Below are positions 27,097 through 35,506 of a stretch of 64,000 bases of DNA, piece after piece. The first letter of the stretch is position 1; the number at the start of each line of letters is the position of its first letter. This stretch comes from a candidate division WWE3 bacterium RIFCSPHIGHO2_01_FULL_40_23 (lineage in GTDB: Bacteria; Patescibacteria; WWE3; UBA101185; 2-01-FULL-41-18). The translations under genes were made by a program, and so were the position numbers. The stretch is taken from contig MEUZ01000001.1 of NCBI GenBank assembly GCA_001772615.1, positions 188,842 through 252,841 of the forward strand, read 5' to 3'. The notes under the pieces were generated by a model, which was not told the DNA's origin, did not search any database, and saw nothing but the letters and a program-made list of their open reading frames with translations.

Positions 27097-28383
27097 TTAC
27101 CAGCTTCCAGAATCAGATCCGCCGGTATCCCAACTACCGCTATCGCTACCGCCTCCCGTATCCCATGATCCAGAGTCACTGCCTGAGTCCCAACCGCCAT
27201 CGGAATCGGAACCCCAGCTACCCGAATCCGTACCTCCGCTGTCCCAGCTCCCACCAGAGTCGGAGTCATCATCAGACGAATCAAACAATGATGTGCTTGA
27301 GGACGACGAGGGCTCCGGAGTGCTCGTCGGCTCGGGTGTATTAGTCGGAAGTGGCGTGGGTGTAGGCGTTGCGGCAAGATCAGTAGCGTCTTCAGCTTTC
27401 TTAATCGCCGAGTCCGCATAAGCCATCGACGCAATGAAATCCTCGCCGTAGCAGGCTTGCCGTGCCTTCGCAACCTCCCCCTTGGCCTCCGCCAATTTGT
27501 TCTTGGCATTAACTTTATTATAGGAACTTGCGGCCACGTAAGTTATCGTGTCTGTAATTTCCTTGTCCGCCGAGATAATCTGGGTGTACGCAGTAACCAC
27601 ATTGGCACTGTCCACATCAGCGCGAATCCTAGCAGTAGCAATGAGCTCCTCTGCCTTTTTGCCCTCATCGTACACCGCTGGCTTATCAATGATTCCCTCT
27701 ACGGGAGTTTGAAAAGCGCGGAAGGCTACTGCGAGCTGAACCTGTCCATTCTGTAGGGTAAAATAGGAGGCGCTGAATGTTTGAACCTTTCGATTCGGTT
27801 CATCGCATAGCACCTTCCTTGGAAGCTCATCAATGTATTGCCGCGTGGAGGTGATGGAATCACCAACCTTCACAAGATAACCGCTGTCAATATCCATTGC
27901 CTTGCGGTCAAGCTCAAGAAGGTAAGCTCTCGCATTACCCTCGGCGAGCTCGTTTACCACGACAGTCGGCTGCAAGGCCTCGTTCAGACTTTTTAGGTCC
28001 GCGTAAGCTCCATCCCAGTTTTTTGATTCCTGATCTTCGTCAAGGGCAAGTAGAAGATCGGAAATCCTTCCCTTCGGAGCCAATAACTCATCGGCGTTTG
28101 ACAACTGCCGCGAGTAATCAGCCGTGTAGTAGGAAGGGAACTTGGGAGGCTTGTGTGCGTCAAGAACCTGATGCGCCTCCGGAAGATTCTCCGTCAGCTC
28201 CTGAACCTGAAAGCGGATGCCATCCTCCCGCCTTTGAACATCCATCGCCTTGGCGGGGGATAAAATTGAGGGGCCAAACATGATGGCCGCGCCGGCAAAC
28301 ATCATCAGGATTCCCGAAACCACCCACCGCCACCAATTCTCAAAATCAAAGTACCTATCGAGTATTTTCGACAGTTCGTCCAC
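27097..28383 (-). CDS. Membrane protein with a Ser/Gly/Asp/Trp-repeat C-terminus
   Basis: A 428-residue protein with one or two helices near the start (about 18-45), then a long helical domain (about 50-335) and a C-terminal low-complexity tail: a Pro-Thr stretch, a serine/aspartate block, and about seven copies of a SGSW-type repeat ending the protein with DSGSW. Such tails resemble the SGxW ends of LemA/TPM-linked membrane proteins. AAAGGAG-like ribosome site, own terminator, G+C-rich codons. Function unknown; the tail could attach to the wall or self-associate. Confidence 0.7.
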   Translation of the reverse strand: MDELSKILDRYFDFENWWRWVVSGILMMFAGAAIMFGPSILSPAKAMDVQRREDGIRFQVQELTENLPEAHQVLDAHKPPKFPSYYTADYSRQLSNADELLAPKGRISDLLLALDEDQESKNWDGAYADLKSLNEALQPTVVVNELAEGNARAYLLELDRKAMDIDSGYLVKVGDSITSTRQYIDELPRKVLCDEPNRKVQTFSASYFTLQNGQVQLAVAFRAFQTPVEGIIDKPAVYDEGKKAEELIATARIRADVDSANVVTAYTQIISADKEITDTITYVAASSYNKVNAKNKLAEAKGEVAKARQACYGEDFIASMAYADSAIKKAEDATDLAATPTPTPLPTNTPEPTSTPEPSSSSSTSLFDSSDDDSDSGGSWDSGGTDSGSWGSDSDGGWDSGSDSGSWDTGGGSDSGSWDTGGSDSGSW

Positions 28384-28458
28384 TTTGTCCTCTCCTTTTT
28401 ACGACAGATTAATTTTTGCTTTCGCAAACCGCCGGATTTAACAACTCACAACCACCTT

Positions 28459-28528
28459 TGTCATCCCGGGTTTGACCCGGGATCCCGTTGGAGTTGCTGT
28501 AGAGATCCCTGCATCCGCAGGGATGACA
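28459..28528. repeat. Palindromic repeat, copy 5
   Basis: TGTCATCCCGGGTTTGACCC at the left and GCAGGGATGACA at the right, with an inner CCCTGC-ATCC-GCAGGG hairpin. Located in the intergenic space upstream of the SGSW-tail gene. Confidence 0.85.
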
Positions 28529-28550
28529 GGGGGTCGTGTTAAACTCGCCG

Positions 28551-28590
28551 GTTTACACACGAGAAAGTAAAACAAAACTTCCTCGTGTGA
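28551..28590 (-). terminator. Hairpin after the zinc-ribbon membrane protein gene
   Basis: On the minus strand, CACACGAGGAAG pairs with CTTTCTCGTGTG (12 bp with one G-T) around a T-rich loop. No T run follows, so termination activity is uncertain. Confidence 0.4.
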
Positions 28591-28605
28591 ATGGTGGGCA
28601 GACCT

Positions 28606-29487
28606 TTAGAACGGAATCCCGCACTGCGTACAGGTTGTTGCGTTCGGAGCTTTCTGAACGCCGCAAGCAGGACAACGCGTTTTTGCTTCTTCAATCTGCT
28701 CTTGAAGCTTTGCCTGCCTCTGCTGACGTGCTTCCTCACCCTGCTTTTCCCAGTAAGCATCTTCATCAGGTTTCGCGGCTTTGTCCAAAGCACCCCACAC
28801 CTGAAGCTTCAGGGTGAATACACTGAATTTACTTCCGATTCCTTGGGCAAGGTTGGAGGCAGTTGAGCCCATAAGGTCTGTGAGTGTGGACAGAATGTTC
28901 GAAGCGCCGCCAAACCGCCTGGCAATACTTGCTGCAGTACCGGCAATGTCCAACGCCGCAGTTGCGGCACCCTCAAGTTTGAGATTCCCAACGGAAACCG
29001 TGGTTGTCCCGTCACGATTTTCTGTAACGGAAACCTCAAGAACTGGGACCCATCGCCCGCCAAGAAGCTGCTGAACGGTATAAGCCCCACCCGCAAATGA
29101 GCGGGCCACACGCGTATCATCATCTTCCAAAGCCACCAAGGCACGCTCAATTACATCAGCCCGGCAGTAGTAATTGTGTGGGTCAGGGTGGTACACAATT
29201 GCCGCGCCAACTCCCGCCCCGATTCCAACCACCCCGAGGAGGGTTCCCAACTCCCCGCTGACGCCGGCTCCGGAAGAAGTGGCTGAGGGCATAGAAGCAA
29301 ATCTCTGTGAAAGAACCTTAAGCTCCGTTGCTTCCGCCTGTCTCTTTGGCTGCTTTGCCAATAGACCTTTGAGGATCTTCACCAAGCCATCCTGCGAAAG
29401 TTCCGCCCAAGCGTCCTTCATAGGACCCTCTTCAATCCCATCCCAAATTGCCTTAAGATCGGAAGGTAGGGCATTAATATCCGCCAT
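28606..29487 (-). CDS. Zinc-ribbon protein with glycine-rich hydrophobic segment
   Basis: A 293-residue protein. A glycine/alanine-rich hydrophobic segment (about residues 78-100) could cross the membrane. The middle is a beta-rich domain (about 130-175) and a helical part; the last 25 residues form a zinc ribbon (CPACG ... CTQCG). I do not recognise the full protein. It has a perfect consensus promoter (29535-29563), the ribosome site AAGGAGATGAG, and CGN arginine codons. Confidence 0.65.
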   Translation of the reverse strand: MADINALPSDLKAIWDGIEEGPMKDAWAELSQDGLVKILKGLLAKQPKRQAEATELKVLSQRFASMPSATSSGAGVSGELGTLLGVVGIGAGVGAAIVYHPDPHNYYCRADVIERALVALEDDDTRVARSFAGGAYTVQQLLGGRWVPVLEVSVTENRDGTTTVSVGNLKLEGAATAALDIAGTAASIARRFGGASNILSTLTDLMGSTASNLAQGIGSKFSVFTLKLQVWGALDKAAKPDEDAYWEKQGEEARQQRQAKLQEQIEEAKTRCPACGVQKAPNATTCTQCGIPF

Positions 29488-29534
29488 TCTCTCATCTCCT
29501 TATCTTTTCCTTATTGGTTTTGTAAAGTGTGAGT

Positions 29535-29563
29535 ATTATAGGTTTTATGAATGCGGGTGTCAA
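29535..29563 (-). promoter_or_regulatory. Perfect consensus sigma-70 promoter
   Basis: On the minus strand, TTGACA (29563-29558) and TATAAT (29540-29535) with a 17-base spacer, reading toward the zinc-ribbon gene at 29487. Confidence 0.85.
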
Positions 29564-29610
29564 AAACGAACCATGTTTTAAGATTCACTAACACTTTTGC
29601 GGGTACTGTC

Positions 29611-29705
29611 TGTCATCCCGGGCTTGACCCGGGATCTTATCGCGGGATTGTCATAGAGATCCCGGATCATGTGCCCGCCTTCGGCAGGCAGGTCCGGGAT
29701 GACAA
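29611..29705. repeat. Palindromic repeat, copy 6 (long form)
   Basis: TGTCATCCCGGGCTTGACCCGGGATC at its left, an inner GTCATAGAGATCCCGG, a GCCCGCC-TTC-GGCAGGC hairpin, and GGGATGACAA at the right. It is the longest copy, about 95 bases, and appears to be two elements joined. Confidence 0.85.
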
Positions 29706-29777
29706 TTGGAATAAACCTGAATAAAGATATAAAATATCCGATAGCAAAACTATTACAAAGAAAAGAGGAAAGAGACC

Positions 29778-30563
29778 ATGAAAAAGCTTATTGTAGCTAT
29801 GGTAGCGTTTCCGTTGGTGGTACTGCTCTACGCGTGTGTATCCCGCAACCCCCAGCTCACGGAAACACCAGCCGCAGTCGGAACCGCTACACGGGTGGCA
29901 CTATCAACCGCGTCAGCGGAGGTTTCTCTGACTCCGAGTCCCGAAGTAAGTGAAGCCGTCTTTATCAAAGGCGGGGTGGCTACACTTGGCCGTACGGAAA
30001 AAGAGGTTGAGGAAGACTATCAAGACTGCCTTGCTATGGCGGGCAGGACAAATCAAGCAGCTTCAATCTGTGAACCAAAGGATAGTGTCTTTGGCGACCG
30101 GCCGCTTCGTACCATGTGGAAAGTGGAAGCTTTTCGCCTTGATATTTATGAAGCCCACGATTCCAATGGCTACCCGCTCATCGTGCACTACGACGAAGCG
30201 GTTAAGGCCTGCCAGGAAAAAGGCGGAAGACTCCCCACCGAGGAACAGTGGGAATTTGCCGCGCGCGGCGAGGAGGGAAGAATGTGGCCATGGGGAAACA
30301 GCCCGCCCACAGCCGACAAGGCAAACATTGACACGGTTGGCGGCTACTCCGACAATCGCGTTCAAAAAGTGGGACAATACGAAGCGGGCAAAACGCCCGA
30401 AGGGGTCCACGACATGGTCGGAAACGTATGGGAATGGGTCGAAGGCGGCATGCGAAAAGGCGGGAGCGCGGGAAGCTATGTGGTTTTCACAAAGCCTTCC
30501 CATATGACCAGCGATAGCCAGGCTGGTTTCCGTTGCGCCTATGATGCGCCCCCTAACTCATGA
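29778..30563 (+). CDS. Lipoprotein with an FGE-sulfatase (SUMF1) fold domain
   Basis: A 261-residue protein with an AGAGGAAAG ribosome site. The signal peptide ends in LLYAC (Cys20), so it is lipid anchored. After a Thr/Ser-rich linker (about 25-60) comes a SUMF1-type domain: FIKGGVATLG, GGRLPTEEQWEFAARG, MWPWGN, GVHDMVGNVWEW and GFRCA. The paired cysteines that catalyse formylglycine formation in true FGE enzymes (CxxxxC before GFR) are absent, so this is probably a binding or structural form of the fold. Single gene in the stand-alone envelope set. Confidence 0.85.
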   Translation: MKKLIVAMVAFPLVVLLYACVSRNPQLTETPAAVGTATRVALSTASAEVSLTPSPEVSEAVFIKGGVATLGRTEKEVEEDYQDCLAMAGRTNQAASICEPKDSVFGDRPLRTMWKVEAFRLDIYEAHDSNGYPLIVHYDEAVKACQEKGGRLPTEEQWEFAARGEEGRMWPWGNSPPTADKANIDTVGGYSDNRVQKVGQYEAGKTPEGVHDMVGNVWEWVEGGMRKGGSAGSYVVFTKPSHMTSDSQAGFRCAYDAPPNS

Positions 30564-30569
30564 GATTAG

Positions 30570-30594
30570 ATTCCTGCTTCCGCGGGAATGACAA
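30570..30594. repeat. Palindromic repeat, copy 7 (half element)
   Basis: ATTCCTGCTTCCGCGGGAATGACAAG matches the right half of the dispersed element. It lies directly after the stop of the SUMF1 lipoprotein. Confidence 0.65.
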
Positions 30595-30606
30595 GTTTTT
30601 TTTCAG

Positions 30607-30637
30607 AGCGGAAAGAACACAAACTTTCCGCTTTTTT
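30607..30637 (+). terminator. Intrinsic terminator of the SUMF1 lipoprotein
   Basis: AGCGGAAAG at 30607-30615 pairs perfectly with CTTTCCGCT at 30624-30632, followed by a run of T. Confidence 0.9.
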
Positions 30638-30664
30638 ATTCAAAAACAAAACCGAATTTCAAAT

Positions 30665-30718
30665 AAAAAACCCTCCGAACACGAGGTCACAACTTCTGTG
30701 ACATCTGATTCAGAGGGT
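30665..30718 (-). terminator. Intrinsic terminator of the secreted protein/lipoprotein unit
   Basis: On the minus strand ACCCTCTGAA pairs with TTCGGAGGGT (9 of 10), with an inner perfect GTCAC/GTGAC hairpin, followed by six T residues. Confidence 0.8.
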
Positions 30719-30732
30719 GTCAAACTTAAAGT

Positions 30733-31200
30733 CTAGGGGTCACACTCCCCGATTGCCTTACCCCATTCACGGGTTGTCACGTCAAAGGTAGTCCTGTAAT
30801 CCCCTTCAGTAGTAACGACCTCTAGCACTGTGCCGCTAAAACCGGTAAGTTTCAACGTGCACTCCATTGTGCTTATGGGGTAACCCTTCGGAACCTCCGC
30901 TCCCTTTTCCAAAATCAAGGTAGCCTGGCCGTTAGCTGTCGCCCCTGCGAACACAACAACGGATTGGCCGTCGGTAGTATCCACACCAGTCCACCGTGTC
31001 GTTAGCCGGTAGCCTGGGTACGGTCCTCCAGTCACTTCCATAATCCTGCCGGCCACCGAAGGAGTCAGTCCGGGGATAGTCGGCTGAACCGGTTGAGTGA
31101 GGTACTCAATTGCCTTCTCCGGCGGTAACGGCTGTGGGGCGTCGCACCCACTCAAAAGTGCAAACGTCACCAAAGAGGTCAAAACCAAATTCCTCATCAT
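30733..31200 (-). CDS. Probable separate lipoprotein starting inside the longer frame
   Basis: A 155-residue lipoprotein if translation starts at the ATG at 31200. On the minus strand AGAGGAG lies six bases before it, signal residues 4-16 are hydrophobic, and Cys19 in LLSGC is the lipid site. The mature part is a small beta-rich domain (about 50-155) with CTLKLTGFSG and a final CDP. A cell would need independent start here to export this part. Shares the frame with the upstream secreted protein. Confidence 0.65.
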   Translation of the reverse strand: MMRNLVLTSLVTFALLSGCDAPQPLPPEKAIEYLTQPVQPTIPGLTPSVAGRIMEVTGGPYPGYRLTTRWTGVDTTDGQSVVVFAGATANGQATLILEKGAEVPKGYPISTMECTLKLTGFSGTVLEVVTTEGDYRTTFDVTTREWGKAIGECDP

Positions 31201-32310
31201 CTCACACTCCTCTACTTGCGAGCTCACACTTGGATAAGTGTAGGTTCGCGTGATATCGGTTGACCAACGAATTGTCAACTGTTCTAAGGGAGGTTTAACA
31301 ATCTCATCCCTTAGCTGACGCCACCCTTCTTCCGGGCTATTGTCGGCCCCTTCGCAACCCGGCGGTTGGGGTCCTCCCGGAGGGCACCTCTGCTTTTGGG
31401 TCATAACCCCAACGAAGCGGATGGTTTCCCCATACTGCTCACGCACAAAGTTGGCAACATCGGCCCACTGCCTAGCGTTGTATCCATTTATGTTGTAAAT
31501 CTCCGGAACCGGACGGGCGTATGGGATATGCGGATTCCCTTTACCGATACGGCAGCACTTATATGCCACCTCGTCATAGTTCCATCCGTTCTCGCATACG
31601 TCACTGTCTACATTGCACACGGCGTTGCCAAAATCAAGCAAACAACCTTTGTCGGGGTCCCCGGGAACACAGGTTGTTGCTTTAATGTACTCCTCTTCCC
31701 AACGCTCGGTGGTGTAAGGGTCGTTCCACGTGAGCTCCATATCACTCGCACCGACGATGGTAACCTGACTGCTGTAGTTGGCCGCTCCCTGGACTATGGA
31801 ATTAACCATTAAAGCCCAGGCCTTGCCATGTCCCACAGCAAGAGCCAAGTCCATTGAGGAGTTATTCACCCCAACGCCGATCGTCAATTGGGACAGCTTA
31901 TCCCTTGACGAATAGATCCAGAAATTTCTGGCCATTTGTCTTACAGCTTCTCTAATGTCAGATTCCTTAAAGAAACCGTCAACAAAAATAGGCCAGGCTC
32001 CCCAGATACTGCCCGATTTTCCCGGATAACCAAGATCCAAAACCACAAGCCAGTCCTGGGCCCTGGGCGTGTTGTACGCCGCAATGCCCAAAGCCCGGCC
32101 GACATCCGGAAGAAACCTTAAGTCATCAACATAATAGGACTTGGTCCATCCCGGATACGGGGGCAGCGGGTAATTTTTCAGGATCAGCGGCAGGTAAACC
32201 TTCCGGTGGTTTAGGGCGTCACTCTTCTCCTCCTCTGCGCTTATACCACTTACTCCGCTTGACGTTAGAAAGACCGCTAACGCAAGCAAGGCACAGAGGA
32301 CGCGCTTCAT
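30733..32310 (-). CDS. Secreted protein fused in frame to a lipoprotein-like C-terminal part
   Basis: One open frame of 525 residues. The first 370 residues are a secreted protein: signal peptide (about 1-25), the motif VYLPLILKNY soon after (a motif I associate with Chloroflexota surface proteins), a globular domain with GWTKSYYVDDLRFLP and VGVNNSSMDLALAVGHG, and several cysteines. At residue 371 a new signal peptide and lipobox begin (MMRNL ... LLSGC), preceded by its own ribosome site. No stop codon separates the parts. Either two genes have fused, or a base error has joined them, or the second part is independently started (see the next entry). AAGGAGACTACA precedes the first ATG. Confidence 0.65.
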   Translation of the reverse strand: MKRVLCALLALAVFLTSSGVSGISAEEEKSDALNHRKVYLPLILKNYPLPPYPGWTKSYYVDDLRFLPDVGRALGIAAYNTPRAQDWLVVLDLGYPGKSGSIWGAWPIFVDGFFKESDIREAVRQMARNFWIYSSRDKLSQLTIGVGVNNSSMDLALAVGHGKAWALMVNSIVQGAANYSSQVTIVGASDMELTWNDPYTTERWEEEYIKATTCVPGDPDKGCLLDFGNAVCNVDSDVCENGWNYDEVAYKCCRIGKGNPHIPYARPVPEIYNINGYNARQWADVANFVREQYGETIRFVGVMTQKQRCPPGGPQPPGCEGADNSPEEGWRQLRDEIVKPPLEQLTIRWSTDITRTYTYPSVSSQVEECEMMRNLVLTSLVTFALLSGCDAPQPLPPEKAIEYLTQPVQPTIPGLTPSVAGRIMEVTGGPYPGYRLTTRWTGVDTTDGQSVVVFAGATANGQATLILEKGAEVPKGYPISTMECTLKLTGFSGTVLEVVTTEGDYRTTFDVTTREWGKAIGECDP

Positions 32311-32527
32311 TGTAGTCTCCTTAAAGGCTAAAAGTACCCGTTAAATCTCTTGCTAAAAAACCGATTGTGTATTAGGCGTCAGCCTTCCTTTCTAATTGTG
32401 AATAATTTGAAAGTTGTCTTAATTATACTTCTACACAAACCGGCCCATAAAATCAACAGTTTTTAACCTAGACCGTTATTAGCCCCCATGGTATGATTTA
32501 AAACAGTAATTGATTTAAGGAGAATTT

Positions 32528-32740
32528 ATGATGACAGAAGGTGGCCAAAACAACGAAGGTGGGGAAGGCTCGGCTTTGGCTTCTATAAACGAAGTTTTGG
32601 AGGCACTAGATCCTGAAAATAGAGAAAGTTTAAGAGGTGCAATAGCAGAAGCATTAGCAGATGGGAAAACACCCGATGAGATAGTTAAGATACTGGAGGG
32701 GGGAGTGGAAGAAAATCCTCCCACAGCACAATCCACTTGA
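32528..32740 (+). CDS. Small acidic protein
   Basis: A 70-residue acidic protein with a clear ribosome site (AAGGAG) eight bases before its ATG. It has a Gly/Glu-rich N-terminus and a helix-rich core with LDPENRESLRGAIAEALADG. No known family. Upstream, TAGACC and TATGAT are spaced by 17 bases (32469-32497) as a probable promoter. The groESL promoter begins in its last codons. Confidence 0.65.
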   Translation: MMTEGGQNNEGGEGSALASINEVLEALDPENRESLRGAIAEALADGKTPDEIVKILEGGVEENPPTAQST

Positions 32741-32766
32741 CACTCGTGGGGGTTGTCTGCTATATA
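32737..32766 (+). promoter_or_regulatory. Promoter of groES-groEL
   Basis: TTGACA at 32737-32742 and TATATA at 32761-32766 with an 18-base spacer. About 120 bases of leader follow, in which GCCCTAA (about 32786) and TTAGGGC (about 32840) can pair. No CIRCE (TTAGCACTC-N9-GAGTGCTAA) is present, so control by HrcA is not supported. Confidence 0.65.
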
Positions 32767-32886
32767 TTTATCGGATCAAATTTTGCCCTAATTTCAATTA
32801 GCGATAACCAATCGGTTGGAGTTGCTTAATAAAGCGAATTTAGGGCTCTTAAAATAATGTCTAAAAATTTAACGAAGGAAAAAAAT

Positions 32887-33177
32887 ATGAAAGTTAAGCC
32901 TCTTTCAGATTATATTTTAATAGAACCAAAAACCCAAAAAGACTCAACCACGCCGTCAGGAATAGTCCTTCCCGACACGGCAAAAGAAAAACCCCAGGAA
33001 GGAAAAGTAATTGCGGTAGGGCCGGGAAGATATGACGACAAAGGAAACCTCATTAAAATGAGCGTTAAAACCGGCGATATTGTTTATTACAAAAAATGGG
33101 GCGGAAACGAAATTAAACTTGACAACAAAGAATACCTTCTCGTTAAGGAAGAAGACATTTTGGCAATTATTGAGTAA
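32887..33177 (+). CDS. groES: Co-chaperonin GroES
   Basis: A 96-residue GroES of standard length. The ATG at 32887 (MKVKPLSDYIL) is preferred over 32857 because a GAAGGA ribosome site lies just before and the conserved domain begins there. IEPKTQKDSTTPSGIVLPDTAKEKP is the mobile-loop region and KTGDIVYYKKWGGNEI the later conserved part. It caps GroEL, encoded 63 bases downstream. Confidence 0.95.
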   Translation: MKVKPLSDYILIEPKTQKDSTTPSGIVLPDTAKEKPQEGKVIAVGPGRYDDKGNLIKMSVKTGDIVYYKKWGGNEIKLDNKEYLLVKEEDILAIIE

Positions 33178-33240
33178 TTAGAATAAAATTTACCTGCTTA
33201 AAAAATAAAGTATTAAGGTTTTACATAGGAGGAAATTAAT

Positions 33241-34908
33241 ATGCCAGCCAAACAGCTACTTTACGGAGACGAAGCTAGAAAAAAATTAAAAGCGGGAGTT
33301 GATAAGCTTGCCAAAGCCGTTGTCACTACGCTTGGACCAAAAGGCAGAAACGTTTCATTAGATAAGAAATGGGGGGCGCCCCAGGTAGTCCATGACGGGG
33401 TAACGGTTGCAAAAGAAATAGAGCTTGAGGATCCTTTTGAAAACATGGGAGCCCAGCTTGTTAAAGAAGCGGCTTCAAAAACAAACGATGTAGCAGGTGA
33501 CGGAACTACTACAGCAACTCTTCTTGCACAGGCAATCGTTGATGAAGGTTTAAAAAATGTATCCGCGGGGGCAAATCCGATGATAGTAAGACACGGCCTT
33601 GAAAAGGCAGCCGAGCTTGTTGTAAACGAAATTAAAGCAATGTCCAAAAAAATAACTACCAAGGAAGAAAAAGCCCAGGTAGCGACAATTTCAGGAGCAA
33701 GCGAAGAAATTGGCAATCTTATCGCGGAAGCAATGGATCACGTTGGAAATAATGGGGTCATAACGGTTGAAGAATCAAAAGGTCTAAAGATGGAGGTTGA
33801 ATATAAGGAAGGGATGCAGTTTGATAAAGGTTATGCCTCTCCATATTTTGTCACAAACCCCGATAAAATGGAGGCTACAATAGAAAGCCCTTATATTTTA
33901 ATCACGGATCAGAAGATCTCGGCGATATCAGACCTTCTTCCCATGCTTGAAAACCTAATTAAAGTTTCCAAAAACCTTGTGATAATCGCGGATGAAGTTG
34001 ATGGGGAAGCGCTTGCTACACTCGTCGTAAATAAAATAAGAGGCACATTTAATGCTCTTGCCGTTAAAGTCCCCGGTTTTGGGGACAGAAGAAAAGAAAT
34101 GCTTGCCGACATTGCGGTTTTAACTGGTGGAACAGTTATAAGCGAGGAAGTTGGAAGAAAGCTTGACAGCGTAAAGGTTGATGATCTAGGAAAAGCAGAT
34201 AGAATTACAGCCGACAAAGACGAAACCATTATCGTTGGCGGAAAAGGCAAAAAAGCCGATCTTAACGCAAGAATTGCCCAAATCCAAAAGCAGATTGAAA
34301 CAACCGACTCATCTTATGACAAAGAAAAACTTCAGGAAAGGCTTGCTAAACTCTCTGGGGGTGTGGCGGTGATAAGTGTAGGAGCCGCATCGGAAACAGA
34401 GCTTAAAGAGAAAAAGTTAAGAGTGGAGGACGCCGTAAACGCAACCAAAGCCGCAGTTGAAGAAGGCATTGTTCCCGGAGGCGGAGTAGCACTTTTAAGA
34501 GCAAGAAAAGTTTTAAAGAAAATGAAGCTTGAAGGGGATGAGCAAATCGGAGCCACCATACTTTTTAACGCTTTAGATAAACCCTTAAGAATGATAACCG
34601 AAAACGCGGGAGTTGACGCAGGATGGGTTGTAAGAGAACTTGAGCATCGCGAGGAAGACAGTAGTAAAGCGGGCAAGGGCGGTAATAACATAGGATATAA
34701 CGTCTTAACCATGGAATTTGAGGATATGGTAAAAAGCGGGATTATGGATCCTGCAAAGGTTGCAAGAACCGCTCTTCAAAATGCGGTTTCAGTTGCGATA
34801 ATGGTTTTAACTACTGAAACTCTGGTAACCGAAGTTCCCGAAAAAGAAAAAGCCCCGATGGGAGGAATGCCCGGTGGCATGGGTGGCATGGGCGACATGG
34901 ATATGTAA
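33241..34908 (+). CDS. groEL: Chaperonin GroEL
   Basis: A 555-residue GroEL with a GGAGG ribosome site. ATP-binding motifs are TLGPKGRNV, VAGDGTTTATLLAQ and VPGGGVALLRA; the C-terminus ends in the usual GGM repeat (GGMPGGMGGMGDMDM). It folds proteins in the cytoplasm with GroES. Arginine codons are almost all AGA, a useful reference for the resident codon style. Confidence 0.98.
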   Translation: MPAKQLLYGDEARKKLKAGVDKLAKAVVTTLGPKGRNVSLDKKWGAPQVVHDGVTVAKEIELEDPFENMGAQLVKEAASKTNDVAGDGTTTATLLAQAIVDEGLKNVSAGANPMIVRHGLEKAAELVVNEIKAMSKKITTKEEKAQVATISGASEEIGNLIAEAMDHVGNNGVITVEESKGLKMEVEYKEGMQFDKGYASPYFVTNPDKMEATIESPYILITDQKISAISDLLPMLENLIKVSKNLVIIADEVDGEALATLVVNKIRGTFNALAVKVPGFGDRRKEMLADIAVLTGGTVISEEVGRKLDSVKVDDLGKADRITADKDETIIVGGKGKKADLNARIAQIQKQIETTDSSYDKEKLQERLAKLSGGVAVISVGAASETELKEKKLRVEDAVNATKAAVEEGIVPGGGVALLRARKVLKKMKLEGDEQIGATILFNALDKPLRMITENAGVDAGWVVRELEHREEDSSKAGKGGNNIGYNVLTMEFEDMVKSGIMDPAKVARTALQNAVSVAIMVLTTETLVTEVPEKEKAPMGGMPGGMGGMGDMDM

Positions 34909-34942
34909 AAAACCCGCCTGCGTGGAAACCAAACAAGCGGGT
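34907..34942 (-). terminator. Intrinsic terminator facing groEL
   Basis: On the minus strand ACCCGCTTG pairs with CAGGCGGGT (8 of 9), then a T run. It terminates the 146-residue gene and could also stall groEL transcripts. Confidence 0.75.
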
Positions 34943-34964
34943 AACACTGGAGAAAGAGCCGGGC

Positions 34965-35405
34965 CTAAAGACTAAAGCTCTCCAACAGATCGCTAGGATC
35001 GTCCATGGAAAAAGGATTAGCTTCTTTATCAGTAGCGGGAAGGTGGCTGAAATAAACCTTAGCCTTTACCTTCATCCCTTCTTCAACAAAGACCTCAAGA
35101 ACATTGAAGAGAGGCCGCATCCTATTACCATGCGAAAGAAATACACCGTTTCTCCTCGTCAGCCACACAACTTGGCCCACCGGGGTGTAATCCACATCCT
35201 GCTCATCAACCCAGGCGAAACGCACACCCAAAGGAAGCGGGGCATCTTCAACCGCTTGCAGCGTAACACCCGCACGGCCGTCAGGGAGAAGAACAGGAAC
35301 AACATCAACAACAACCGTCTCTACTCTGCCCGGTTCAAGTGTTACATTCCAAGCAAGGCGTGATCCCGGTAACAGGACCCTTTCATTCCCTGGAAAGTAA
35401 GTCAT
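34965..35405 (-). CDS. Protein of unknown function, beta-rich
   Basis: A 146-residue protein from the ATG at 35405 (MTYFPGNE), with AAGGAGAAAAAG before it. No signal or membrane segment; alternating hydrophobic residues suggest a beta sandwich. Single gene with a possible promoter (TTGATA/TAACCT, 17-base spacer) and its own terminator; CGN codons. Family not recognised. Confidence 0.6.
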   Translation of the reverse strand: MTYFPGNERVLLPGSRLAWNVTLEPGRVETVVVDVVPVLLPDGRAGVTLQAVEDAPLPLGVRFAWVDEQDVDYTPVGQVVWLTRRNGVFLSHGNRMRPLFNVLEVFVEEGMKVKAKVYFSHLPATDKEANPFSMDDPSDLLESFSL

Positions 35406-35506
35406 CTTTTTCTCCTTTTCTTTCTGTTTGTTCACCAAGGTTATCAAATATTCAGGGTTATATCAACTATAGGTTAGAGGGATCTGTCCAGGAACGACAG
35501 GTTAAT

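Noticed and set aside
27069..27509. Arginine-rich minus-strand frame overlapping the SGSW tail
   Set aside because: Another frame of the low-complexity repeat; no start context.
32741..32886. CIRCE operator before groES
   Set aside because: No TTAGCACTC-N9-GAGTGCTAA match; only a weak long-range pairing exists in the leader.
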